Origin: an uncultured Paracoccaceae bacterium
GTDB lineage: Bacteria; Pseudomonadota; Alphaproteobacteria; Rhodobacterales; Rhodobacteraceae
DNA length: 64,000 bases
Assembly (NCBI GenBank): GCA_947498985.1
Contig: CANMMF010000003.1
Location: forward strand, 62,001 to 126,000
Direction of reading: 5' to 3'
Shown here: piece by piece, positions 7,675 to 15,687 of the stretch
How the letters are laid out: each line of letters starts with the position of its first letter
Position numbering within the stretch: the first letter of the stretch is position 1
Notes under the pieces: generated by a model
Told to the model about the DNA's origin: nothing
What the model saw: only the letters and a program-made list of their open reading frames with translations
Database searches by the model: none
Translations under genes and position numbers: made by a program

Positions 7675-8377
7675 AGTTCCGGCAGATGCCCTCGACCTCC
7701 GCGCCCGCCCAGGGCAGCCGGATCTTCGGAAGGCCGAGGGCTGCGTCCAGCCCGTCGATGGGCATCTCGCGCGAGATCATCCGGCGCAACCGTGCCGTGC
7801 GTGGCGCGTCCGGGTCCAGCAGATGGCAGCAGACATATTCCTCGACGATGGAGCCCTGCTGCTCATAGCCGAACTCCAGAAACTGCCGGTCGCTGTCGGG
7901 ATCGAAAAGATAGGGGTCCTCGCTGAGCGTGTGCTCGCGCAGCGCCTTGAGCGGCGTGTAGCCCGTGCGCGCGCGGTTCTGCCATTGCCAGACATGGGTG
8001 GCCTCATGCGCAAAGAGCATCGCTGAAAAGAGATCGACCTCCTCCGGCCAGCCTTGCATCATGTCGGGGCGATAGATGTCCTTTCGCAATAGCACGTGGT
8101 TGTAGATGACCGTGGCCGCGGGGGACACTTCGGTTGTGAGACCCTCGGGAACAGGCGGCCATATCCTTTCCTGACAGGTGGTGCGCGGCCGGACCGGTAT
8201 GGTGTAGACGTAAGAGCCCGCAAAATGCCCGTTGGTCAGCCGCATGGACCGCGGATCGATCTGCCCGCCCTGGATGGCGCGCAGATAGGCGGTCTCGTTG
8301 GGGGTGAGGGGCCGACCGCAGGCGGTCAGCCAGACAAGCAGAAAAACCAGAAATCCGAAAGCGCGCATGCTGCGCAT
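7673..8377 (-). CDS. Lipoprotein with HExxH metallopeptidase-like motif
   Basis: This 234-aa protein has a lipoprotein signal ending LVWLTAC, so the mature protein should be anchored through Cys. The motif HEATH followed by VWQWQ is a zinc-metallopeptidase-type HExxH, and a downstream IVEEY could supply the third ligand. This matches DUF4157-like sequences in which activity is unproven. ATG 8377 is preferred, but an ATG at 8368 is equally compatible with the signal. It lies 23 bp downstream of the ribbon-helix-helix-like gene on the same strand. Confidence 0.65.
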   Translation of the reverse strand: MRSMRAFGFLVFLLVWLTACGRPLTPNETAYLRAIQGGQIDPRSMRLTNGHFAGSYVYTIPVRPRTTCQERIWPPVPEGLTTEVSPAATVIYNHVLLRKDIYRPDMMQGWPEEVDLFSAMLFAHEATHVWQWQNRARTGYTPLKALREHTLSEDPYLFDPDSDRQFLEFGYEQQGSIVEEYVCCHLLDPDAPRTARLRRMISREMPIDGLDAALGLPKIRLPWAGAEVEGICRN

Positions 8378-8400
8378 CGAACCCCGGCAAGGGCGAAAGA

Positions 8401-8940
8401 TCAACCGCTCAGATGGCGGTTCGGCGGGATACGCTGATCCATGGCAAAATCGTCCTCCGTGTCGATAAGCGCCTCCCCGTCGCTTTCGCCCGGGCTCCGG
8501 CTCAGCACACGCTGGGCCACCCAGGTATGGGCATGGCCGGGAAAACCCGCGCGGAAGCGCTCAATAAGGCGGCTGTAGCTGAAACCGAGTTCAGATGCCT
8601 TGCAGAGGCGATCCGTCGAGCTTTTGCGATGCAGCGCAAGTCCGCCGCCTGCGGCCCGTAACTCGAAATCCTGAGCGGCCAGCCGCGCCTGCAGATCCGC
8701 CCAGCTTGTCGCCGCTGCAAAGGGTGCCGCGAGGCGCGCACGCAAGGGCGCGATGAGCTGCTCATCCGCCCGATTGGGCGGCCTCGCATTCTGAAGGCGC
8801 GAAATCTCGGATCGCAAGAGCTCTCGCAGCAACTGCCCCACCGTGATATCCTGCTCGCGCGCGATCAGGGCGGCCATGCGCAGCATGTCTTCGGGCATCT
8901 TGAACGTCACTGGCTCCAGCATGGACCCATGAAGCCGCAT
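8401..8940 (-). CDS. Conserved hypothetical protein with ribbon-helix-helix-like N-terminus
   Basis: This 179-aa protein begins with a ribbon-helix-helix-like stretch (EPVTFKMPEDMLRMAALI, then an ITVGQLLRELL helix), typical of small CopG/Arc-type DNA-binding proteins. The C-terminal half has KASELGFSYSRLIERF and GFPGHAH, which resembles segments in conserved rhodobacterial proteins that I cannot name. It starts 19 bp downstream of parE on the same strand and could be co-transcribed with it. DNA binding is inferred from the fold only. Confidence 0.5.
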   Translation of the reverse strand: MRLHGSMLEPVTFKMPEDMLRMAALIAREQDITVGQLLRELLRSEISRLQNARPPNRADEQLIAPLRARLAAPFAAATSWADLQARLAAQDFELRAAGGGLALHRKSSTDRLCKASELGFSYSRLIERFRAGFPGHAHTWVAQRVLSRSPGESDGEALIDTEDDFAMDQRIPPNRHLSG

Positions 8941-8959
8941 CGAGGTTAATCCGCGGTTA

Positions 8960-10915
8960 TCAAACGTCCAGTTCTTCCACGAAGCGTGCGTTTTCCTGGA
9001 TATACTGAAACCGCAATTCCGGCTTCTTGCCCATCAGGCGCTCCACCAGATCGCCGGTTTCCCCCGGCTCATCCTCGTCGATGGTCACCCGGATCAGCGT
9101 CCGCGAGGCCGGGTCCATCGTTGTTTCCTTGAGATCCTTCGCGTCCATCTCGCCCAGACCCTTGAAGCGCTGGACGTCGATCTTTCCCTTTCCACCCAGA
9201 CCCTTGACGAGCATGCGTTCTTTCTCGGCATCATCGGCCACATAGATCCTTCGCGCGCCCTGAGTCAGCCGGTACAGCGGCGGGCAGGCGAGGTAGAGAT
9301 GCCCCTGGTCGATCAGCGGCCGCATCTGCGTGAAGAAAAACGTCATCAGCAGCGAGGCGATATGGGCGCCGTCCACATCCGCGTCGGTCATGATGATGAT
9401 CTTGTCATACCGCAGGTCGTCGACGTTGAACTTTGTCCCGAGGCCCACACCCAGCGCCTCGCACAAATCGTTGATTTCGGCGTTCTGACCCAGTTTCGAA
9501 GAGGCCGCCCCAAGCACGTTCAGGATCTTGCCCCGAAGCGGCAGCAACGCCTGGAACTCCCGAAACCGCGCGCCCTTGGCCGAGCCGCCCGCGCTGTCGC
9601 CCTCGACAATAAAAAGCTCCGTGCCCTCGCGGGTTTTCGACGAGCAATCGGTGAGCTTGCCGGGCAGCCGCAGCTTCTTGGTGGCCGATTTCCGCGCCGT
9701 TTCCTTTTCCTGACGCCGCCGCAGACGTTCTTCGGCCCGCAGGACGAGGAAATCGAGGATCGCGCCTGCGGATTTCGTATCCGCGGCGAGCCAGTTGTCG
9801 AAATGGTCGCGCACCGAGTTTTCCACCATGCGCTGCGCCTCGACCGTGGCCAGCCGGTCTTTGGTCTGGCCGACAAATTCCGGCTCGCGGATAAAGCAGG
9901 ACACCAGCGCACCTGCGCCCGTGGTCAGGTCGTCGCGGGTGATCTGGCCGGCCTTCTTGTTGGCCACCAGATCGCCGTAAGCCTTGATGCCCTTGAGGAT
10001 CGCGGCCCAGAACCCGGCCTCATGCGTGCCGCCCTCGGGCGTTGGTACGGTGTTGCAATAGGACTGGATGAACCCGTCGCGCGCGGGCGTCCAGTTGATC
10101 GCCCATTCCACCTTGCCCGGCGCCTTGAACTTCTCGAAGGACACCGAGCCCGAGAACGGCGCGTCGGCATAGGTGGTCGCGCCGTCCAGCGTTTCTGTCA
10201 GGTAATCCGACAACCCGCCGGGGAAGTGGAACCTCGCTTCGGTCGGGGTTTCGCCATCGGCGATCGCGGTTTTCCAGCGGATCTCGACCCCGGAAAACAG
10301 ATACGCCTTGGAGCGCGCCATCTTGAACAGCCGCGCGGGCTTGAGCTTGAGCGCGCCGAAGATCTCCGGGTCGGGGTGGAAGGTCACGGCGGTGCCGCGG
10401 CGGTTGGGCGCGGTGCCGATCTTGGCGAGCTTGGTCACCGGCAGGCCGCGCGAGAACTCCATCGCCATGAGTTCCTTGTTGCGCGCCACCTCGACCCGCA
10501 AATGATCCGAAAGCGCGTTCACAACCGACGAGCCCACGCCATGCAGACCGCCCGACGTCTCGTAGCTGTCGCCGGAGAATTTGCCGCCCGCGTTGAGCGT
10601 GCAGAAGATGATCTCCAGCGCCGATTTCTTCGGGTCGGACGGGTGCGGTCCGGTGGGGATGCCGCGCCCGTTGTCGCGCACCGAGACATGGCCGTTCTCA
10701 TGCAGCTCGACCTCGATCCAGGTGGCGTGACCGGCGACGGCCTCGTCCATGGAATTGTCGATGATCTCGGCCACCATGTGATGCAGCGCGCGGTCGTCCT
10801 TGCCGCCGATATACATGCCGGGGCGCAGGCGCACATGCTCCATATCGTCGAGCACCTGGATGGAACTGGCGTCGTACTCCGCCTTTTCGACGGCATTGAG
10901 AAGGTCTTGGGCCAT
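8960..10915 (-). CDS. parE: DNA topoisomerase IV subunit B
   Basis: This 651-aa protein pairs with ParC to decatenate daughter chromosomes. Visible are the GHKL ATPase motifs (EIIDNSMDEA, DNGRGIP, GGLHGVGSSVVNALS), the transducer domain, and the TOPRIM motifs EGDSAGGSAK and DADVDGAHIASLL. The C-terminus has the conserved QRFKGLGEM segment. The length fits ParE and not the longer GyrB. ATG 10915 (MAQDLL) starts the conserved part; upstream in-frame sequence to 11191 is unlike any ParE. Confidence 0.95.
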   Translation of the reverse strand: MAQDLLNAVEKAEYDASSIQVLDDMEHVRLRPGMYIGGKDDRALHHMVAEIIDNSMDEAVAGHATWIEVELHENGHVSVRDNGRGIPTGPHPSDPKKSALEIIFCTLNAGGKFSGDSYETSGGLHGVGSSVVNALSDHLRVEVARNKELMAMEFSRGLPVTKLAKIGTAPNRRGTAVTFHPDPEIFGALKLKPARLFKMARSKAYLFSGVEIRWKTAIADGETPTEARFHFPGGLSDYLTETLDGATTYADAPFSGSVSFEKFKAPGKVEWAINWTPARDGFIQSYCNTVPTPEGGTHEAGFWAAILKGIKAYGDLVANKKAGQITRDDLTTGAGALVSCFIREPEFVGQTKDRLATVEAQRMVENSVRDHFDNWLAADTKSAGAILDFLVLRAEERLRRRQEKETARKSATKKLRLPGKLTDCSSKTREGTELFIVEGDSAGGSAKGARFREFQALLPLRGKILNVLGAASSKLGQNAEINDLCEALGVGLGTKFNVDDLRYDKIIIMTDADVDGAHIASLLMTFFFTQMRPLIDQGHLYLACPPLYRLTQGARRIYVADDAEKERMLVKGLGGKGKIDVQRFKGLGEMDAKDLKETTMDPASRTLIRVTIDEDEPGETGDLVERLMGKKPELRFQYIQENARFVEELDV

Positions 10916-11147
10916 GTCGCTGCTCTGTTCTTTTTCTCGATTGCGCAGAGTATGGCAGAGCGGACCAGCCCGCACAATGCGCGGACGCTTGCTGTGGAGA
11001 ACCTCTCGGCGGCGCGTTGACTGTGCGGGTGGTTTTTGTCCGGGGGGGCGGGCAATTCCGCCGCGCCCGGAGCCTTGGGACACGTGGGTCTGCGCCGGTC
11101 CCGGGTCAGGACAAGCTGGCCGCGGAGGCGCAAACCTCCGCGACCAT

Positions 11148-11190
11148 TGGGCGTGAGTGTCTTTCAACCCCTCAAAAGAGCACCCGCCCA
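11148..11190. repeat. 43-bp intergenic element, copy A
   Basis: This aligns with 11558-11599 through TGGGC, TGTCTTT, CCCC, CAAAAGA and GCCCA blocks with about ten differences and one gap. The two copies are direct repeats about 410 bp apart. Each contains a CTTTt-CCCC-CAAAAG core that could form a hairpin. Confidence 0.55.
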
Positions 11191-11527
11191 ACTCTGAAAC
11201 GCATGGGTCAGGACAAGAGTTTCACGATCACAGCGGCGACGCGCCCATAACGTTGGGTAAAGCGGCGCGGGTGTCCGCCCCGTTTTTGGAAGGCAACCCA
11301 CCGGGTCGCTGGCGCTGGTGATCCGTCCATGTATCGGGGAAATCCCGGCTTTTCGGCCCGAATGTCCGGCCGTTCCGCAGCGTGCGCCCGTTGCGGCCTT
11401 CATCGAGGGCGGCATGAAGAGCGGGTGTGTCGCCAATGATCTCCGATTCGTGTAAGGGTTGTGTTGCGTTGAGGGCAGACTAGGCCCGGAGACAGGAATG
11501 CCGAAGTCCGGAATTCCCGACCCTGAA

Positions 11528-11555
11528 GAATGCGAAAGCCCCGTCTTTCGCATTC
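11528..11555. repeat. Perfect inverted repeat, 11-bp arms
   Basis: GAATGCGAAAG (11528-11538) and CTTTCGCATTC (11545-11555) pair perfectly around a 6-nt loop. There is no T run on either side, so it is a weak terminator candidate. It may be part of the flanking repeat element. Confidence 0.6.
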
Positions 11556-11557
11556 GG

Positions 11558-11599
11558 TGGGCAAGGGTGTCTTTTGCCCCGCAAAAGATCACCAGCCCA
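11558..11599. repeat. 43-bp intergenic element, copy B
   Basis: This is the second copy, related to 11148-11190. Its core CTTTTGCCCCGCAAAAG forms a better hairpin than copy A. It follows a perfect inverted repeat (11528-11555) by only 2 bp. Confidence 0.55.
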
Positions 11600-11682
11600 C
11601 AGCCTCGCCAGTCCGGGCGCCCCGGTGGGGGAGGACGCAGCCGCCCCGGGTTTTGCCGTCGATCGCTTGGCTTTGAGGGAAT

Positions 11683-11703
11683 GTCCCGGACCAGGTCCGG
11701 GAC
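11683..11703. repeat. REP-like palindrome
   Basis: A palindrome with arms GTCCCGGACC and GGTCCGGGAC around one central A. It shares the GTCCCGGA/TCCGGGAC ends with the palindromes at 12411 and 12456 and so flanks the toxin-antitoxin pair on the other side. Confidence 0.6.
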
Positions 11704-11727
11704 GGCGCGGTGGGTTGAAAACCCACC

Positions 11728-12102
11728 CTACATCGCTTGGGCGCGCACCCAGTCGGCGAGGGTGTCGGCGTCGCTTTCGCCACGGGCCAGCGCGATGATG
11801 CGGTCGGCGATTTCGGTGCCGCTCCAGTGGATTTCGATGCCGTTGATGTATAGGCAAAAGTTCATCGACTGATGTGCCGTGCGCTTGTTGCCATCGTTGA
11901 AGCAATGGCTGCGCGAAATCACTTCGGCATAGAGGGCGGCGAGGTGGAAGGCGTCTGCGACCATGCCGTAGACCAGATGGTTTTCGACCCGGGCAAGGGC
12001 GCTTTCACGGCATTTGTCCTGCACACGTCCCGGCAGTTCACCGGAATTGAGCGCGGAATCGTGCAGGGCCTCGACCAGATGCGCCGGGATGAGCGCGGTC
12101 AT
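11728..12102 (-). CDS. doc: Doc/Fic-type death-on-curing toxin
   Basis: This 124-aa protein has the Fic/Doc core HCFNDGNKRTAHQ (HxFxDxNKR). Doc proteins phosphorylate EF-Tu and halt translation until neutralised by Phd. Small size, all-helical composition and the gene order antitoxin then toxin with a 4-bp ATGA overlap (12099-12102) support a type II toxin-antitoxin operon. The active-site residues are intact, so an active toxin is likely. Confidence 0.9.
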   Translation of the reverse strand: MTALIPAHLVEALHDSALNSGELPGRVQDKCRESALARVENHLVYGMVADAFHLAALYAEVISRSHCFNDGNKRTAHQSMNFCLYINGIEIHWSGTEIADRIIALARGESDADTLADWVRAQAM

Positions 12103-12347
12103 TTGTCCTTGAGGTAATCGAGGATCGGCTGGGTGTTATCGCGGCTGCGGGCGATGTAATCCTGCACGTCCGCCATCGTGGCGGTGCGCGACTCCTCCTG
12201 GAGGGAAGCTTCTTCGGGGACGAGACAGGCGACGCATCCGGAGTTCTTCATCACCGCGACGGGCTGTCCGTTCGCGCGCGCCGGCACCTTCTGCGGTTCG
12301 CGCAGTTCGGTGATGGTGCAGATGTGTTTGGTGTGGATGCGGGGCAT
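12099..12347 (-). CDS. phd: Phd/YefM-family antitoxin
   Basis: This 82-aa protein sits directly upstream of doc and overlaps it by 4 bp. Its N-terminal half (TITELREPQKVPARANGQPV, then VMKNSGCVACLVP) fits the Phd/YefM DNA-binding fold, and the C-terminal tail (YIARSRDNTQPILDYLKDK) would be the toxin-wrapping helix. ATG 12347 has GGAG 9 nt upstream. Such antitoxins repress their own operon, so an operator should lie just upstream of 12347. Confidence 0.8.
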   Translation of the reverse strand: MPRIHTKHICTITELREPQKVPARANGQPVAVMKNSGCVACLVPEEASLQEESRTATMADVQDYIARSRDNTQPILDYLKDK

Positions 12348-12719
12348 TTTGGGTCTCCGGGTGTGGAGGGAAATGTATATTGAAATGGGCAAAATGTCCT
12401 GTGTCGTCGCGCCCCGGACTTGATCCGGGGCCTCATGGGTTGGATTGGGGGTGGGGTCCCGGATCAAGTCCGGGACGGGTGGGGCGGTGCGCCGGGCGCG
12501 GAATCAAGGCCGCAGGCCGCCGCGCATTTGACGGACGGCCCATCTGGGTTAATGTAAATTGGCACAAGAGCTCTTAATATGCAGGATGCTGCGTAGTTGG
12601 TGAGACTGATCCCCCACTACTGTAGTGGTCCGCGCTTATGTCGGGAAAACGGAGGATAACCTCAGTTGGGGAGAAACAATAGTCATAAGTTCGAAGTTTG
12701 ATTATCTAGGAGTGCTAAT
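12348..12719. other. 372-bp gene-free region with REP pair and AT-rich start of an islet
   Basis: The left part holds two REP-like palindromes in opposite orientation (12411-12476). From about 12540 base composition shifts toward AT, continuing into the two genes that follow. A short palindrome CCACTAC-T-GTAGTGG lies at 12614-12628. An insertion-sequence end was considered here but no terminal repeats or transposase fragment could be shown. Confidence 0.6.
12411..12476. repeat. Pair of REP-like palindromes in inverted orientation
   Basis: Palindrome 1 (12411-12431) has arms GCCCCGGA/TCCGGGGC around CTTGA. Palindrome 2 (12456-12476) has arms GTCCCGGA/TCCGGGAC around TCAAG. Their cores are exact reverse complements, so the pair can also form one long hairpin. 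This is the arrangement of bacterial interspersed mosaic (REP-pair) elements. Confidence 0.75.
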
Positions 12720-12974
12720 ATGCGTCACTGCATTTTGATCATTTTGATTTTTCCCGCGCTTGCAAACGCTGGAGAACTGGAGTGCCGCGATGCGAAACGC
12801 GAGTACGAGTATTCGCTGACAGTTGAGGATTACGAAGCGTTTGTTAGTTGCGACGAAGAGGGGATGTCTGGAATTGCTGACTTGCTTATAGGAGGTTTTG
12901 ACCGCGTACCTGTGGTCGAGATGTGCGACGCAATCGAATGTGATGAGAATGGTTGTAGGCAGGTTAAATGCTAG
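12720..12974 (+). CDS. Small cysteine-rich secreted protein of unknown function
   Basis: This 84-aa protein opens with a signal peptide (MRHCILIILIFPALANAG). The mature part is acidic with six cysteines, which could form disulfides in the periplasm. AGGAG precedes ATG 12720. Codon use is AT-rich and unlike the neighbours, suggesting recent acquisition. It overlaps the next gene by 7 bp, so the two probably form one transcription unit. I do not recognise the family. Confidence 0.6.
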   Translation: MRHCILIILIFPALANAGELECRDAKREYEYSLTVEDYEAFVSCDEEGMSGIADLLIGGFDRVPVVEMCDAIECDENGCRQVKC

Positions 12975-13498
12975 CCCAATTTGGATATGATGCAGTTTCT
13001 ACGTATCTGTCAATTGTTGGGGTGTCGCTTTTCTGTTCAGCGATTGGCTGGAGAGTGCTTTCGTCGGCAAGCACTTTAACTTCACACTCCCTAATGTTCT
13101 TCTCTATCTGCCTCGCTTTTTCTTTAGTGGGTTCTGTGGTCGGGGCAATTTCAGGTCTTAGCAGAGTGGGCGTAGCTGGTGATGTGCTTCCAGCAGCGCT
13201 TGTATTCATTGCAGCTGGAACGGCGTATATTTTTGCTTTGGACGTTTCAAAAGGCTTTGTCGCGTCGGTTCTTACAATATGTTTTGTTTCGTGCTTGATG
13301 TTCACATACTTTGAATCGTCGTTATCGCGAACCAATAGCGATCTGACAAAATCGGAGCTTAACGTCCTTAGAGAGACCTTGCAGGACCACACGAAAAATT
13401 GCCTAAGATTCCGCTTGAGTGCAGCTTATTATGAACTCGGTAAGTCGGAGAAGAGACTAGTAGATATCGGGTGCCGAAAATTCATGGAGATCCGCTGA
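12968..13498 (+). CDS. Four-helix membrane protein of unknown function
   Basis: This 176-aa protein has four predicted membrane segments (about residues 7-31, 39-64, 72-90 and 95-114), then a charged soluble tail of about 60 residues with helical, coiled-coil-like character (SDLTKSELNVLRETLQDH). It overlaps the preceding small secreted protein by 7 bp and shares its low GC. No family is recognised. It converges with thyX, stopping 3 bp before it. Confidence 0.6.
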   Translation: MLAQFGYDAVSTYLSIVGVSLFCSAIGWRVLSSASTLTSHSLMFFSICLAFSLVGSVVGAISGLSRVGVAGDVLPAALVFIAAGTAYIFALDVSKGFVASVLTICFVSCLMFTYFESSLSRTNSDLTKSELNVLRETLQDHTKNCLRFRLSAAYYELGKSEKRLVDIGCRKFMEIR

Positions 13499-13501
13499 AA
13501 A

Positions 13502-14410
13502 TTATCCACTTAGTTCCGTAATGAACTCCCGCCATTCCCCCTTGGACATGCCGGAGGTCTCCTGCGTCACCTCTTCACCTTTCACCATCCGGCGGACACA
13601 CTCAAGGGCTGTGGCGGACAGGGTGGCGCCACCCATCCGGTAGTCCTCAAACGCACGGTAGGCGAAGGGGACCCAGTCGGCGACCAGATTGCAGATTTCC
13701 TCGGCATAGACGCGGATTTCAAATTGGGCGTGGGCGTCGGCGCGCAGGCGGAGGAAGTGCAGCAGGTTGTGCAGGTCCACCTTCCAGTACCATTGCGTGT
13801 AGATGTTGGCGGGCAGGTTCATGCGGGCAAGCTCGCGCGCGAGGCCCTGCTGGCCCTGATCGGAGATCATCTCTTCGTAATGATCGTAGCAGCGCATGGC
13901 GTCTTCGGTGAGGTATTTCAGCACGCGCTGCGCTTCGTCTCCCGAGAGCGCCTCTCCCCTTCCCTGGTTGTTGACCACCGACTGCGCGGCCAAAGCGTCC
14001 GGGGCGGGGATGTAGAATTCGCGGTCGAGGATCGAGTAGCGGGCGGAGTATTCGTTGACGTTGGCGGTGCGGTGGCGGATCCACTGGCGGGCGACGAAGA
14101 CCGGCAATTTGACGTGCAGCTTCAGCTCGCACATCTCGAAGGGCGTCGAATGCCAGTGGCGCATCAGGTAGCGGATGAGCCCTTCGTCGTTGCTGACTGA
14201 TTTGGTGCCCTTGCCGTAGGACACCCGCGCCGCCTGACAGATCGCGCTGTCGTCGCCCATGTAGTCGATCACCCGCACGAAACCGTGGTCGAGCACCGGG
14301 TAGGCGGTGTAGAGGTGCTTTTCCATGCCGGGCGCGGTGGCGCGGCGCGTGGGCGTCGCGCTGGCGCGCAACTCCTCGATTTCAGCGCTCTGGTCAGACG
14401 AGAGGGGCAT
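13502..14410 (-). CDS. thyX: Flavin-dependent thymidylate synthase
   Basis: This 302-aa enzyme makes dTMP from dUMP using FAD, NAD(P)H and methylene-tetrahydrofolate. The ThyX signature is present as [15 protein letters not shown]; the usual first Ser of RHRxxSxxxxSxR is Asn, while the second Ser and the Arg are kept. ATG 14410 (MPLSSDQ) is chosen because AAGGA lies upstream; earlier in-frame residues are not conserved in character. It is divergent from the surface lipoprotein gene. Confidence 0.93.
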   Translation of the reverse strand: MPLSSDQSAEIEELRASATPTRRATAPGMEKHLYTAYPVLDHGFVRVIDYMGDDSAICQAARVSYGKGTKSVSNDEGLIRYLMRHWHSTPFEMCELKLHVKLPVFVARQWIRHRTANVNEYSARYSILDREFYIPAPDALAAQSVVNNQGRGEALSGDEAQRVLKYLTEDAMRCYDHYEEMISDQGQQGLARELARMNLPANIYTQWYWKVDLHNLLHFLRLRADAHAQFEIRVYAEEICNLVADWVPFAYRAFEDYRMGGATLSATALECVRRMVKGEEVTQETSGMSKGEWREFITELSG

Positions 14411-14611
14411 GGCGAATCCTTTCCCACAAGATGAGTCGGCCTCCACTATATCTTGGGGCGCCCATCGGGCAAACGTCGATATCAGGTAGAGGCGGAATTG
14501 CCTCACATACCGGAAAAACGGGCTAAACCACGGCCGGGAATTGACAAAACCGGGGCGGCTGGCTCAGCCTGTGGACAAAATAAAAACCAAGGCAAGACCT
14601 GAGGCAGTCAA

Positions 14612-15682
14612 ATGAAACGCATTATCGCAGCGCTCCTGTTGGCGAGCGTTCTTGCCGCTTGCGAAGGCGGAAATCCCAACGATGCCGGCAATGACGATGG
14701 TGTCGGGAAGGGCGCGCAGCCGCTGATCCCGGAACCCGATGCCGAAGAGGATACCGACGGCGGCGGAGGCGGTGACGGTGACGGAGACGCGGACGGCGAC
14801 GATGGGGATGGTGACAACCCCGACGCCAATGGCGACGAAATCGGCGCGGATACCGATCCCAACCACGTCTATGCCGACGGCGACCTGCTGCGGATGAACA
14901 ACATGCGCTACGACGCGGCGACCGACGAGGTGGTGTTCAACAACATTCCGTTCGACGGCGAGGACAATCTCTACCGGCGCGATCCGGTGGCGACCGCCGG
15001 GTTGCAGGCCAACGGGTTCAATACGCCGGCCTATCGCAATGTCGACGGCTTCTCGGATTTCTACGCGGTGTTCCGCCGCTCGCCCAGCGGCTACGCGCAA
15101 TTCGGCGCAGTGGCGACCGACCGCTATCTCGGCTTCGGCTTCGGCGGCGCCTCGGCGCAGCGCCTGTCGGGCACCGGCGCGCTGCCGCGGACCGATGAGC
15201 AATATGTCTTCACCGGCGAATATGCCGCCGTGCGCACGGTGTTCGACGACAGCGGCACAGCGGTGCAATATGTCGCCGGCACCGTGGAGCTGGAAGTGGA
15301 TGTGGAAGATTTCGACGTGCCCGGCGCCGTCGAGGGCCTGATCGTCGACCGGCGTTTCTTCGACGCCAACGGCGTGCGGATCGGATCGCTCGACAACTCC
15401 GACTTCATCCAGCTGCGCACCGCCGAGATCAATTTCGACACCTGGACCATCGAATCCTCCAGCGCCAGCAGCGTCTCTCTGTTGCCGGATGGCACGCCGG
15501 GGATCACCGCCGGCGCGGCTCCGTCCGGCACGTGGGAAGGGCTTTTTGCCGGTCCCAACGGCGAAGAGGTCGTGGGCATCGTGGTCGTCGAGGGCGAGGG
15601 GCCGGTGGGGATCGACCCGGCGACGGGCGATTACATCTCGATCAGCGTGCGGGAAACCGGCGGCTTCGTGACGGAGCGCTAG
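14612..15682 (+). CDS. Putative surface-exposed lipoprotein (Slam cargo)
   Basis: This 356-aa protein has a lipoprotein signal with lipobox LAAC (Cys at about residue 17), then a flexible linker of about 60 residues made largely of Gly and Asp. The remaining 250 residues are rich in short beta strands ending GTWEGLFAGPNGEEVVGIVVVEG, in the style of TbpB/HpuA-like C-lobe barrels. The next gene, 5 bp away, encodes a Slam-type outer-membrane protein, so this is the probable client moved to the cell surface. The ligand is unknown; the acidic linker could bind calcium. Confidence 0.7.
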   Translation: MKRIIAALLLASVLAACEGGNPNDAGNDDGVGKGAQPLIPEPDAEEDTDGGGGGDGDGDADGDDGDGDNPDANGDEIGADTDPNHVYADGDLLRMNNMRYDAATDEVVFNNIPFDGEDNLYRRDPVATAGLQANGFNTPAYRNVDGFSDFYAVFRRSPSGYAQFGAVATDRYLGFGFGGASAQRLSGTGALPRTDEQYVFTGEYAAVRTVFDDSGTAVQYVAGTVELEVDVEDFDVPGAVEGLIVDRRFFDANGVRIGSLDNSDFIQLRTAEINFDTWTIESSSASSVSLLPDGTPGITAGAAPSGTWEGLFAGPNGEEVVGIVVVEGEGPVGIDPATGDYISISVRETGGFVTER

Positions 15683-15687
15683 GCCCG

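Larger units (their letters stand above)
10916..11727. other. 812-bp intergenic region with repeats, no credible gene
   Basis: No reading frame here shows recognisable protein features. The region contains two diverged copies of a 43-bp element, a perfect inverted repeat at 11528-11555, and a REP-like palindrome at 11683-11703. It probably holds the parE promoter near its left end. The density of repeats suggests accessory, fast-changing DNA next to the toxin-antitoxin pair. Confidence 0.7.

Noticed and set aside
9299-11020. Open frame of 573 codons on the plus strand opposite parE
   Set aside because: parE motifs are complete on the minus strand; the antisense frame has no family features.
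11164-11592. 142-codon minus-strand frame in the parE-doc gap
   Set aside because: It covers the two repeat copies and the inverted repeat, has no ribosome site and no protein-like pattern.
12550-12719. Possible insertion-sequence end with a short palindrome at 12614-12628
   Set aside because: No matching inverted terminal repeat, target duplication or transposase fragment could be identified.
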